Assembly (NCBI RefSeq): GCF_001413925.1
Contig: NZ_LBMJ01000001.1
Coordinates: forward strand, 2,830,001-2,894,000
Reading direction: 5' to 3'
DNA: 64,000 nt
Source of the DNA: Nonlabens sp. YIK11
GTDB lineage: Bacteria; Bacteroidota; Bacteroidia; Flavobacteriales; Flavobacteriaceae
Shown piece after piece: positions 54,495 through 62,276 of this stretch (position 1 is its first letter; each line of letters starts with the position of its first letter). The translations under genes and the position numbers were made by a program. The notes beneath the pieces were generated by a model that was not told the DNA's origin, did not search any database, and saw only the letters and a program-made list of their open reading frames with translations.

Positions 54495-56021
54495 CTATCC
54501 CAATTTTTCTTTTACGAACTCTTCCCACTCGTCTTGTTTGTCCTCGCTCAAGACTTTTGCCATTTTTACCTGTCCGCCCATTTTCTTTTGGTGCGCATTC
54601 CACTCATTGAAAAATCCTTCAGGGACTTTAGTCACCTTCACTCCTTTTAACGCCTTACTTCTAGCGACTGAGTAGTTTTTATTGGCTTCCTGTAGTTTTT
54701 CATCAAGCGATGCCGCTAGATCTTCTTCAGGAGTGTCTGTAGTTGTTTCGAGGAACCACTTGTGATAGAACTCACCGTCGATTTTGCGGGCAAAAACGGT
54801 AAACTCTTTAAATGTCGTATTTAGCTCTTCTTGTAATTCATTTAGAGCTGTTTCCATTTTCAATACCGATAGCTGGCTGCCCACTACATTGAGGAAAAAT
54901 TTGGTGCGGCCTGTAATTTTGATCTCTGCGTGATTAACGTCTGTAAAAGCGATGGTGTCACCTATAAGATAACGCCATGCGCCACTTACTGTAGAGATAA
55001 TCAAAACATAATCCACATCTTCTTCTACTTGAGAAATATCAAGTGTCGTTACATCTTGCCTCAAGCTTCCATCTTCTAGAATGTATTCAGGCTTGAAGGG
55101 AACAAATTCAAAATAGATACCGCCATCTGTAATGAGCTGCATCGCATCGGTTTCTGGACGTTGCTGACAGGCAATAAATCCTTCACTAGCTAGATAGGTA
55201 TCCACGATAGTGACAGGCTTGGTAAAGAGTTTTTCAAAGCTTTTGCGATACGGTTCAAAGGCCACACCACCAGTAGTGTAAACACTCAATGACGGCCAAA
55301 CCTCGTGAATGGAATCAACCTTATGATAATCCATTACTTTTTTGAGCATTAATTCCAACCATGATGGAATACCACTTATCATGGCAATATCCCATTCGCC
55401 GGATAATTCTGCAATTTTTTGAACGCGTTCATCCCAATCTTCTATTCTGGCAATCTCCTGGCCTGGACGGTATTTACTTTCCAGAAATTCTGGAATGTTA
55501 CTCGCTGCAATACCGCTTATCTCACCTACCTTGAAACCATCCACATCATCAAGATCTGTAGAGCTTCCTAATGCCAGTGCTTCTTTTTCAAAAACCTCTG
55601 CATCCAATTCAAAGTTAGTAAGAGCGCTTACCTGTCTTGTCCCTGCAGAGCTTATGGCGTCCAGCATATCATCAGTAACTGGAATCATTTTGCTTTTCTT
55701 GCCAGTGGTACCACTACTGCGTGCCATATAGCCAGGCATTCCTGGCCAGGTTACATTTTCCTCACCGTTTTTGATTCTGCTCCACCACTTTTCATCCATG
55801 CTGTTATAATCATGAAACGGAACTGCATTGTCAAAAGCCTCATGAAGATCATCTTCTTTCAAGATGGAACTAAAATCATATTCTTTTCCAAAAGCCGTAT
55901 CAGCAGCCTTTTCCAGCAATTTCTTAAGTACCTTTTCTTGAGCTGTTTTATGATCATCTACATGAGTGAAAAATTCATGGATGTTAAGTGCAGCTTTAAT
56001 AATAGGTCCGAGAATAGCCAT
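54495..56021 (-). CDS. GH3 family acyl-acid amide synthetase-like protein
   Basis: About 508 residues from ATG 56021 (MAILGPIIKAALN). It belongs to the ANL-type GH3 family, best known from plant auxin conjugation and common in Bacteroidota with unknown substrate. Visible motifs are YMARSSGTTGKKSKMIPV (phosphate loop), VYTTGGVAFEPYR, TYLASEGFIACQQRP and WRYLIGDTIAFTD followed by KITGRTKFFLNVVGSQLS. An upstream in-frame extension of 20 codons lacks homology. Confidence 0.88.
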   Translation of the reverse strand: MAILGPIIKAALNIHEFFTHVDDHKTAQEKVLKKLLEKAADTAFGKEYDFSSILKEDDLHEAFDNAVPFHDYNSMDEKWWSRIKNGEENVTWPGMPGYMARSSGTTGKKSKMIPVTDDMLDAISSAGTRQVSALTNFELDAEVFEKEALALGSSTDLDDVDGFKVGEISGIAASNIPEFLESKYRPGQEIARIEDWDERVQKIAELSGEWDIAMISGIPSWLELMLKKVMDYHKVDSIHEVWPSLSVYTTGGVAFEPYRKSFEKLFTKPVTIVDTYLASEGFIACQQRPETDAMQLITDGGIYFEFVPFKPEYILEDGSLRQDVTTLDISQVEEDVDYVLIISTVSGAWRYLIGDTIAFTDVNHAEIKITGRTKFFLNVVGSQLSVLKMETALNELQEELNTTFKEFTVFARKIDGEFYHKWFLETTTDTPEEDLAASLDEKLQEANKNYSVARSKALKGVKVTKVPEGFFNEWNAHQKKMGGQVKMAKVLSEDKQDEWEEFVKEKLG

Positions 56022-56106
56022 AAGGTTAGATTTTGATCCAAAAATAAGGTTATTGATTGTGCGATAATTCGCAATGCACAAAAGTTAATATAGCTTTAAC
56101 CAAAGA

Positions 56107-56901
56107 CTATTGGAGCACGGCCTTGACCTCAAAGATCGTAGGATACAAAGCTTCTTCAAGGTAAAACAACCCGCTTTTACTTATCATATTTGGGAACACA
56201 TTGTATGGGCTACCGTCATGCTCTGATAAGGTTGTGATTTGCAAACCAGCATCAATCAAGGCCTGGACGACCTCGCTCAGGCTATGGTTCCAGCAGTATT
56301 CACGACTTTGAAATGATTCATCTGGACTGGCGTAGCTGCCTTTGTAATCTTCATAGATCACTCCAGTATTGGCATAAGGATAAGTCATTTGCGGTGGTGA
56401 TGTTTGGTAATCAAACATCCAGGCAATGGGATGAAATTCTACCATATAAAATGTGCCGCCAGGTTGAAGGCATTGAGCAATCATGGTTGCCCAAGGTTTA
56501 AGGTCTGGCAACCATCCTATCGTACCATAGCTGGTAAAAATGATATCAAATTTCTGCTGGATGTATTGTGAAGTGTCCAGCACATTACAGCACACAAAAT
56601 CTGCTGGGATGGAAAGTTCTTGACTTAGCTGTCTCGCGAGTTCAATAGCCGTGTCGCTAATGTCTACGCCAGTTACTACAGCACCTTTGTGCGCCCAACT
56701 TAGGGAATCCTGCCCAAAATGGCACTGGAGATGCAGCATACTCTTGCCTAGGACATCGCCTAAAGCTTCTTGCTCGTAATGGTTTAGCGAGTTTTTCGCT
56801 TTCGCGAAAGCGAACTTATCATAAAAATGACTGTCATAATGAAACTGCGTGCGAGCATTCCAAGTCTCTTTATTTGTAGCAAACGCCTTATGCAGATCCA
56901 T
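56107..56901 (-). CDS. Class I SAM-dependent methyltransferase
   Basis: About 264 residues from ATG 56901 (MDLHKAFATNKETWN). LHLQCHFGQDSLSWAHKGAV and VTGVDISDTAIELARQL form the SAM site. FTSYGTIGWLPDLKPWATMI and FYMVEFHPIAWMFDY follow. The family's usual start (NKxTWNxRTxxHYxSxFYD) supports this start over the longer frame. Residues KFAFAKAKNSLNHYE include a palindrome copy at a position where relatives have a variable F-x-x-G/A-K-x-S-L stretch. It is divergent from the flavin reductase gene. Confidence 0.85.
   Translation of the reverse strand: MDLHKAFATNKETWNARTQFHYDSHFYDKFAFAKAKNSLNHYEQEALGDVLGKSMLHLQCHFGQDSLSWAHKGAVVTGVDISDTAIELARQLSQELSIPADFVCCNVLDTSQYIQQKFDIIFTSYGTIGWLPDLKPWATMIAQCLQPGGTFYMVEFHPIAWMFDYQTSPPQMTYPYANTGVIYEDYKGSYASPDESFQSREYCWNHSLSEVVQALIDAGLQITTLSEHDGSPYNVFPNMISKSGLFYLEEALYPTIFEVKAVLQ
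56797..56812. repeat. Dispersed palindrome (coding, frame AFAKA)
   Basis: Perfect 16-mer encoding FAFAKA in the methyltransferase gene. Confidence 0.95.
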
Positions 56902-56958
56902 GTGGCAATTTAGCAAAGTTTTAGAATTGCTAAACCTAAGGTCGCTAGCCATTTGTTC

Positions 56959-56966
56959 TACCTTTG
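56959..56966 (+). promoter_or_regulatory. TAnnTTTG-type box of flavin reductase gene
   Basis: TACCTTTG, 18 bp before the chosen ATG at 56985, in the divergent gap. It favours the internal ATG over an upstream TTG start. Confidence 0.45.
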
Positions 56967-56984
56967 AGTGTAAACCTTCCACAC

Positions 56985-57629
56985 ATGACTCATTTTAACA
57001 GTGCAGACCTCTCATCCATGGAACGCATCTATCGCGGTAATTTGATCAATTGCGTGACAGGTTTCAAGAGTGCAAATTTGTTAGGTACCCAATCTAAAGA
57101 CGGCGTTGATAACGTCGCCATATTTAGTAGTGTGACACATTTGGGCAGCAATCCGCCGCTTTTTAGTTTTGTGCAGCGACCGCTGGGCTATGGTGTAGAT
57201 CACACCTATGAGAACCTAAAGGAAACCGGCATCTTAACGCTCAACCACATTAATAGTGAACTCGTGGATCGTGCGCACCAAAGTAGCGCAAAGTATGATC
57301 CCAATGTTTCAGAATTTGATCATCTCCAGATAGAAAAACAGGTGCGAGAAGGTTTTACTGCTCCGTTTGTAAAAAACGCTGCCATCCAAGTTGCAGCGCA
57401 ATATGAAAGCGAGTATTATCTTAAGGAAAATGATTGCATCCTGGTCATATGCCGCATCACCGATATTTTTATCAAAGAAGGCATACAAACTGAAGATGGA
57501 TGGCTGCATCTGGAAAAAGCCGGAACGGTTACGATCAACGGTCTGGACGGTTATGCCACAACTCAAATGGAAAAACGATTGAGTTATGCCAAGGTAGATG
57601 AAGAGCTCAAGGAGTTGGATATCAACTAA
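56985..57629 (+). CDS. Flavin reductase family protein
   Basis: About 214 residues of the FMN-binding flavin-reductase-like fold. [15 protein letters not shown] and [20 protein letters not shown] are typical of its FMN-contact strands, then [20 protein letters not shown]. Members reduce or bind FMN. It starts 21 bp after a longer TTG option. The DUF2256 and cryptochrome genes follow in the same direction, so a link to flavin-dependent photoreceptors is possible. Confidence 0.85.
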   Translation: MTHFNSADLSSMERIYRGNLINCVTGFKSANLLGTQSKDGVDNVAIFSSVTHLGSNPPLFSFVQRPLGYGVDHTYENLKETGILTLNHINSELVDRAHQSSAKYDPNVSEFDHLQIEKQVREGFTAPFVKNAAIQVAAQYESEYYLKENDCILVICRITDIFIKEGIQTEDGWLHLEKAGTVTINGLDGYATTQMEKRLSYAKVDEELKELDIN

Positions 57630-57651
57630 AACTGCGACTATCCATAAAAAA

Positions 57652-57795
57652 ATGAAGCAAAGCGCCAGAAACCCCAATAACCTGCCTACCAAAGTTTGCC
57701 CAGTTTGTGAACGCGAGTTTACCTGGCGCAAGAAATGGGAAAAGAATTGGGAACATGTGAAGTATTGCAGCAAGAAGTGTAGTAAGTCTAGTTAA
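57652..57795 (+). CDS. DUF2256 zinc-ribbon-like small protein
   Basis: A 47-residue protein, [20 protein letters not shown] then [20 protein letters not shown]. Two Cys pairs (CPVC and CSKKC) with the conserved FxWRKKWxxxW core match DUF2256. This family is repeatedly found next to cryptochrome/photolyase genes, as here. It starts 22 bp after the flavin reductase gene. Its stop codon lies in the first copy of a 7-bp tandem repeat. Confidence 0.9.
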   Translation: MKQSARNPNNLPTKVCPVCEREFTWRKKWEKNWEHVKYCSKKCSKSS

Positions 57796-57832
57796 GAGTT
57801 AAGAGTTAAGAGTTAAGAGTTAAGAGTTAAGA
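57791..57832. repeat. GTTAAGA tandem repeat, six copies
   Basis: Six exact copies of the 7-mer GTTAAGA directly at the end of the DUF2256 gene. The repeat supplies its TAA stop. A remaining 117 bp of AT-rich spacer leads to the cryptochrome gene. Confidence 0.95.
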
Positions 57833-57949
57833 AAGATGTTGACAAACCTGTTTCGAGCGATAGTCGAGAAAAGGTTTTGATTTAAAGTTATTCGCCTATA
57901 GCGGCTAATAATTTTAAATGTTCAATGGGACTTGTAATTATAAAGAGAT

Positions 57950-59260
57950 ATGAACTTAGTTTGGTTTAGAAACGATTTAAGGATAAGAGACAATCATAGC
58001 TTGAAAGCAGCTTGTGATGCAGATGGCGATGTCATAGGAGTTTACTTTTTTGACCCACGATTTTATCAAGGAAGTGATTTTGGGATGGATCTAGAAATCG
58101 ACCTGCCTTTTGGTAAAACAGGAAAATTCAGGGCTCAATTCATTAGAGAAGCTGTAGAAGATCTAAAAAACCAACTTGCCAAACATCACATACCACTTAT
58201 GGTTTACCACGACGCGCCTGACCAAGTGATCCCACAATTGGTTAAGGAATACGATGTCACCGATATTTTTCTGCAAAAAGAGTGGACCCGTGATGAAACC
58301 GACCAAGAACAATTATTAGGGATTGAGCTGGATCAATTGGACAAAAAACCCAAGGGCCATCGAGTCTACGATCAATTTCTATATCATCCAGATGATGTGC
58401 CGTATTCCAAAAAGCAGATACCACAGGTATTTACTCAGTTTAGAAAAAAACTCGAGAAAGAATGTGAAGTAAGAGATGTAGTAAACATTGATGATTACAA
58501 ACAAGAACAACCAAATGTGCCAGAGACCACTATTCCAAGCCTTGAAGATCTGGAATTAGAAAAATTTGAAAAAGATTCTCGCAGTGCTTTTCCATGGTCT
58601 GGCGGCGAGGCCAGCGCCTGGGAACGACTGCAACATTACTTTTGGGAAACGAAAAAGCTACAAGAATACAAGAAAACTCGCAACGGTCTTGTGGGCACTG
58701 ACTACAGCAGTAAGTTTAGTGCCTGGCTCGCCGTAGGTAACCTAAGCGCCCGACAGATCTACTGGGAAGTCAAAAAGTTTGAAAAGGAAATCAAGAAAAA
58801 TCAAGATACCTATTGGCTCATCTTTGAATTGATCTGGAGAGATTTTTTCAAATACGTTTCCCTTAAAAATGAGGAAAAAATCTTCGCTTTGGGCGGTATT
58901 TTAGAAAAGGATTACGAATGGAAATCCAGTGAGCGAGCGCTTGAAAAGTGGATGAAAGGAGAGACGCATGAGGATTTTGTCAATGCCAACATGAAAGAAA
59001 TCGCTGCGACAGGATTCATGAGCAATCGTGGGCGTCAAAATGTGGCGAGTTACTGGTCCATGCATCAAGAACAGGACTGGCGCATAGGCGCTGCCTATTT
59101 TGAACACATATTGATTGATTATGACGTGCATTCCAATTATGGAAACTGGATGTACAATAGCGGCGTGGGCAATGATCCCAGAAACCGCACCTTCAATATT
59201 CAGTCACAGGCAGATCGTTATGATGGCGACAAAGAGTATAGAAACTTGTGGCTGGACTAA
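57950..59260 (+). CDS. DASH-type cryptochrome / photolyase
   Basis: A 436-residue flavoprotein. MNLVWFRNDLRIRDNHSLKA starts the antenna (Rossmann) domain. The FAD domain has GTDYSSKFSAWLAVGNLSAR, FELIWRDFFKYVSLKN, ATGFMSNRGRQNVASYW and DYDVHSNYGNWMYNSGVGND followed by RNRTFNIQSQADRYD. This is the DASH pattern, active on UV dimers in single-stranded DNA and possibly a light sensor. DUF2256 lies upstream and an FeS photolyase downstream. Confidence 0.94.
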   Translation: MNLVWFRNDLRIRDNHSLKAACDADGDVIGVYFFDPRFYQGSDFGMDLEIDLPFGKTGKFRAQFIREAVEDLKNQLAKHHIPLMVYHDAPDQVIPQLVKEYDVTDIFLQKEWTRDETDQEQLLGIELDQLDKKPKGHRVYDQFLYHPDDVPYSKKQIPQVFTQFRKKLEKECEVRDVVNIDDYKQEQPNVPETTIPSLEDLELEKFEKDSRSAFPWSGGEASAWERLQHYFWETKKLQEYKKTRNGLVGTDYSSKFSAWLAVGNLSARQIYWEVKKFEKEIKKNQDTYWLIFELIWRDFFKYVSLKNEEKIFALGGILEKDYEWKSSERALEKWMKGETHEDFVNANMKEIAATGFMSNRGRQNVASYWSMHQEQDWRIGAAYFEHILIDYDVHSNYGNWMYNSGVGNDPRNRTFNIQSQADRYDGDKEYRNLWLD

Positions 59261-59458
59261 TTATGCGGTCTTTTTACACGAAATACGCTTCTTGTTCCAT
59301 TGACTGATAACAAGAGCCGTCAAAAAACCTTGACCTGTGATGTAAATAATCATCAAGGTATTTGCTGAGGCTGACGTGAAAAAAGAAAAATAACAAAGAA
59401 TAAGCAGCCAGGCTGCGGTCAATAGTAGAGTAAGTTTAGGAATTCTTTTCATGATCAT
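59261..59458 (-). CDS. Small two-helix membrane protein, unknown
   Basis: A 65-residue protein with two hydrophobic stretches (LTLLLTAAWLLILCYFSFF and LMIIYITGQGFLTALVIS) and a basic tail (NKKRISCKKTA). It lies on the minus strand between the two photolyase genes, its stop abutting that of the DASH gene. The start could be the first or third residue (both ATG). No family recognised. Confidence 0.6.
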   Translation of the reverse strand: MIMKRIPKLTLLLTAAWLLILCYFSFFTSASANTLMIIYITGQGFLTALVISQWNKKRISCKKTA

Positions 59459-59621
59459 CTATTTGAACTATGAGTAGTTTGAAGAGATGATTTGTTACAA
59501 AAGGTGAACCAGTTGTTGAATTATCTACGATAACGAACAACTGGATTCCGTTTTATTATTAATCTAAAAAGTTCAAGATCACATTGATATCGTGATTCTT
59601 AAAAATTTAAAATAGTACAAC

Positions 59622-61163
59622 ATGGCAAAAACATTGCGTCTCATCCTAGGTGATCAACTCAACCACAAACACAGTTGGTTTAATGGTGATCAAGACAATA
59701 TCACCTATCACATGGCCGAAATGCGCCAGGAAACCGACTACGTCAAACACCACATTCAAAAGGTAGTCGCCTTCTTTAGCGCCATGAGATCTTTCAATGA
59801 ATGGATGATTGACAGAGGTTTCAACACGCTATATTATGAATTGGACCATAAGGACAACAGCCAGGACCTGGTCAAGAATCTCAAGAAACTGATCAGGGAT
59901 CACGATATTGAAAAATTTGAATACCTAGCTCCAGACGAGTGGAGACTGGACCAGCAACTAAGGGATTTTTGTAAGTCGCTGGACATAGAATGGGAAGGAT
60001 TTGACACAGAACATTTTTTGACTAAACGCAAGGACGTTGAAACCTTCTTTGAAGGTAAAAAACGACTCACCATGGAATATTTCTATCGCGATATGCGCAA
60101 GAAATACGACATCATGATAGAAGGCGACAAAGAACCCGAAGGCGGTAAATGGAACTATGATCAGAGCAACCGCAAAAAATGGGATGGCGATACAGAGATT
60201 CCGCACGAGCGCGGTTTCCGCAAGGATGTTGCTGGGATTGTACAACTACTGGAAAAGGAAGGCGTCAAGACTTTTGGTAGGATTGACGAGACCAACTTCA
60301 ACTGGCCTACTACGCGGCAGGATGCGCTAGACGTGCTCAATTACTTTTGTGAGCATCTGTTAGTGCGCTTTGGTGATTTTCAGGACGCGATGCACACAGA
60401 TCAGGAATATCTGTACCACTCGCGATTGAGTTTTGCCATGAACAGTAAGTTACTAAGCCCGCTAGAAGTGATTGAGGCTGCGGTTTCTCGCTTTCGCGAA
60501 AGCGATACCGACATACACATCTCGCAAGTGGAAGGTTTTGTACGACAAATACTGGGCTGGAGAGAATTCATGCGCGGCATCTACTGGAAGGAAATGCCAG
60601 ACTACCAGACGCTTAACAAACTGGAAAACAAGAACCCTCTACCCGATTTTTACTGGACTGGCGAGACCAAGATGAACTGCCTGAGCAATGCCATCAACAA
60701 CTCACTGGATAATGCCTATGCGCACCACATCCAACGGTTGATGATCACGGGAAATTATGCCTTGCTTACCATGACAGATCCCAGCTATGTGGATGAATGG
60801 TATCTGGGCATTTACATAGACGCTATTGAATGGGTAGAAATCACTAACACTCGTGGTATGTCTCAATGGGCAGATGGTGGTCTTGTAGCTACAAAACCCT
60901 ATGTCTCCAGCGGTAGTTATATCAATAAAATGAGCAACTATTGCAAGGGTTGTGCCTATAAGGTGAGCAAGAAAAAGGCAGAGGATGATGCGTGTCCATT
61001 CAACTCGCTCTACTGGAATTTTTTGGAAGAAAAGAAAGAGCACTTTGCCAATAACCAGCGTATGAATATGATGATGTCGTTACTTAAAAAGATGGACGAT
61101 GATACAATTAAGGCTCATCAAGAACGCGCTCAGGATGTTATAGAGAATCCCTCAAAGTATTAA
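59622..61163 (+). CDS. FeS-containing bacterial photolyase (CryB/PhrB class)
   Basis: A 513-residue flavoprotein of the FeS-BCP class that repairs (6-4) photoproducts. RLILGDQLNHKHSWF at the start and YLAPDEWRLDQQL are class-typical. EGFVRQILGWREFMRGIYW marks the FAD domain. The four Fe-S cysteines are present: C353 (MNCLSNAI), C441 and C444 (YCKGC) and C458 (ACPFNSLYW). GNYALLTMTDPSYVDEWYL and WVEITNTRGMSQWADGG are also conserved. The palindrome encodes SRFRESD at about 289-295, in a loop before the FAD core. Confidence 0.95.
   Translation: MAKTLRLILGDQLNHKHSWFNGDQDNITYHMAEMRQETDYVKHHIQKVVAFFSAMRSFNEWMIDRGFNTLYYELDHKDNSQDLVKNLKKLIRDHDIEKFEYLAPDEWRLDQQLRDFCKSLDIEWEGFDTEHFLTKRKDVETFFEGKKRLTMEYFYRDMRKKYDIMIEGDKEPEGGKWNYDQSNRKKWDGDTEIPHERGFRKDVAGIVQLLEKEGVKTFGRIDETNFNWPTTRQDALDVLNYFCEHLLVRFGDFQDAMHTDQEYLYHSRLSFAMNSKLLSPLEVIEAAVSRFRESDTDIHISQVEGFVRQILGWREFMRGIYWKEMPDYQTLNKLENKNPLPDFYWTGETKMNCLSNAINNSLDNAYAHHIQRLMITGNYALLTMTDPSYVDEWYLGIYIDAIEWVEITNTRGMSQWADGGLVATKPYVSSGSYINKMSNYCKGCAYKVSKKKAEDDACPFNSLYWNFLEEKKEHFANNQRMNMMMSLLKKMDDDTIKAHQERAQDVIENPSKY
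60489..60504. repeat. Dispersed palindrome (coding, frame RFRES)
   Basis: Perfect 16-mer encoding SRFRESD in the FeS photolyase gene. Confidence 0.95.
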
Positions 61164-61282
61164 AAAATTAACGTCTGCAACGGTTTTATTAAAAACCTTA
61201 CAAGGAATCCTATTAAATTTTAATTAATTGCCATTTTGTTAACAAGAGCTGCCTTTTAATGTAAGTAAATTCATCCTGTTAA

Positions 61283-61468
<186 letters not shown>

Positions 61469-61498
61469 TCATTTTTCCAATTTTTTAAATTCAAACCC

Positions 61499-61633
61499 AT
61501 GATCAAGAAATTTCTAGTTTTGAGTATGATAGCTTTGTTTGCTGTAAGCATCACAAGCTGTAGAGAAGAGGAAGAATCTGTAGGTGACAAAATGGAAGAT
61601 GTTGCTGACGATGTAGAAGATGCAGTAGACTAA
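61499..61633 (+). CDS. Small acidic lipoprotein
   Basis: A 44-residue protein, MIKKFLVLSMIALFAVSITS followed by Cys21 and an acidic tail (REEEESVGDKMEDVADDVED). The lipobox ITSC predicts lipid anchoring. With the two-helix protein just upstream and a terminator just downstream, the two form a tiny operon. The pairing of a small membrane protein with an acidic lipoprotein suggests an envelope stress role, which is inferred. Confidence 0.75.
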   Translation: MIKKFLVLSMIALFAVSITSCREEEESVGDKMEDVADDVEDAVD

Positions 61634-61650
61634 TCTACTTTCACTATATT

Positions 61651-61686
61651 AAAAAGCCGTTTCAGTTGGACTGAAACGGCTTTTTT
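61651..61686. terminator. Bidirectional Rho-independent terminator
   Basis: A 16-bp stem, AAAAAGCCGTTTCAGT with its complement, around loop TGG (61667-61669). T-runs on both strands let it end the small lipoprotein operon and the convergent gene at 61705. Confidence 0.9.
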
Positions 61687-61704
61687 ATGGACTATAAAAC
61701 AGGC

Positions 61705-62265
61705 TTATTGCACCACGATGTCATAGGTGACATTTGCATCAGACTCACCAGAAGCATCTGCCAGCGTACCATTGTTAGGTTTGATAGGCTCATGAATCAG
61801 TACCACGTTAACATTACCAGTGCCAGCCGCGCCAGTAGTGAATACGGTTCTTAAGCCTAATGGATTGCCATCGCTATCAGTGTCCACTTTTTCTATCTGT
61901 ACACTCGCCAGATCGCTAAAATAAAACACCTCGTGCTCCAGTGACTCTTCTAAAACTTCTTCAGTAATATTTTCTGCTGGCGATACGGTTTCATTTAGGA
62001 AACGTACGGTTCCATCATAAATCGCATTGGCATTGAGTGTACCGGTAACCGTTGTCGTTGGCATGTCAGGACCATTGATACCATCAAGGTCTACAGACCT
62101 ATAAACCACAACATTGTTGACATTAGCACGGTTAATAAGTGTGTACTCTACCGTCGTGATCAACTCTTCTTCATTGATGATTGTAGGAGCATCGTCGTCC
62201 ACACAACTTGCTAAAGAGATAAATAAAATACTGGCAAAAGCTAATTTGAAAATTGATTTTTTCAT
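61705..62265 (-). CDS. Lipoprotein paired with TonB receptor
   Basis: A 186-residue protein with signal peptide and lipobox SLASC (Cys21), then an all-beta domain: ELITTVEYTLINRANVNNVV, VYRSVDLDGINGPDMPTTTV and NVNVVLIHEPIKPNNGTL. Similar flavobacterial lipoproteins, often labelled as periplasmic-binding-fold proteins, sit directly behind TonB receptor genes. Here the receptor stop is 11 bp upstream. It is probably a ligand-capture or accessory partner; the ligand is unknown. Confidence 0.78.
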   Translation of the reverse strand: MKKSIFKLAFASILFISLASCVDDDAPTIINEEELITTVEYTLINRANVNNVVVYRSVDLDGINGPDMPTTTVTGTLNANAIYDGTVRFLNETVSPAENITEEVLEESLEHEVFYFSDLASVQIEKVDTDSDGNPLGLRTVFTTGAAGTGNVNVVLIHEPIKPNNGTLADASGESDANVTYDIVVQ

Positions 62266-62276
62266 AATTGATATTT

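Noticed and set aside
57791..57832. The GTTAAGA array as a CRISPR or iteron origin
   Set aside because: Units are only 7 bp with no spacers, and no replication or Cas gene is nearby.
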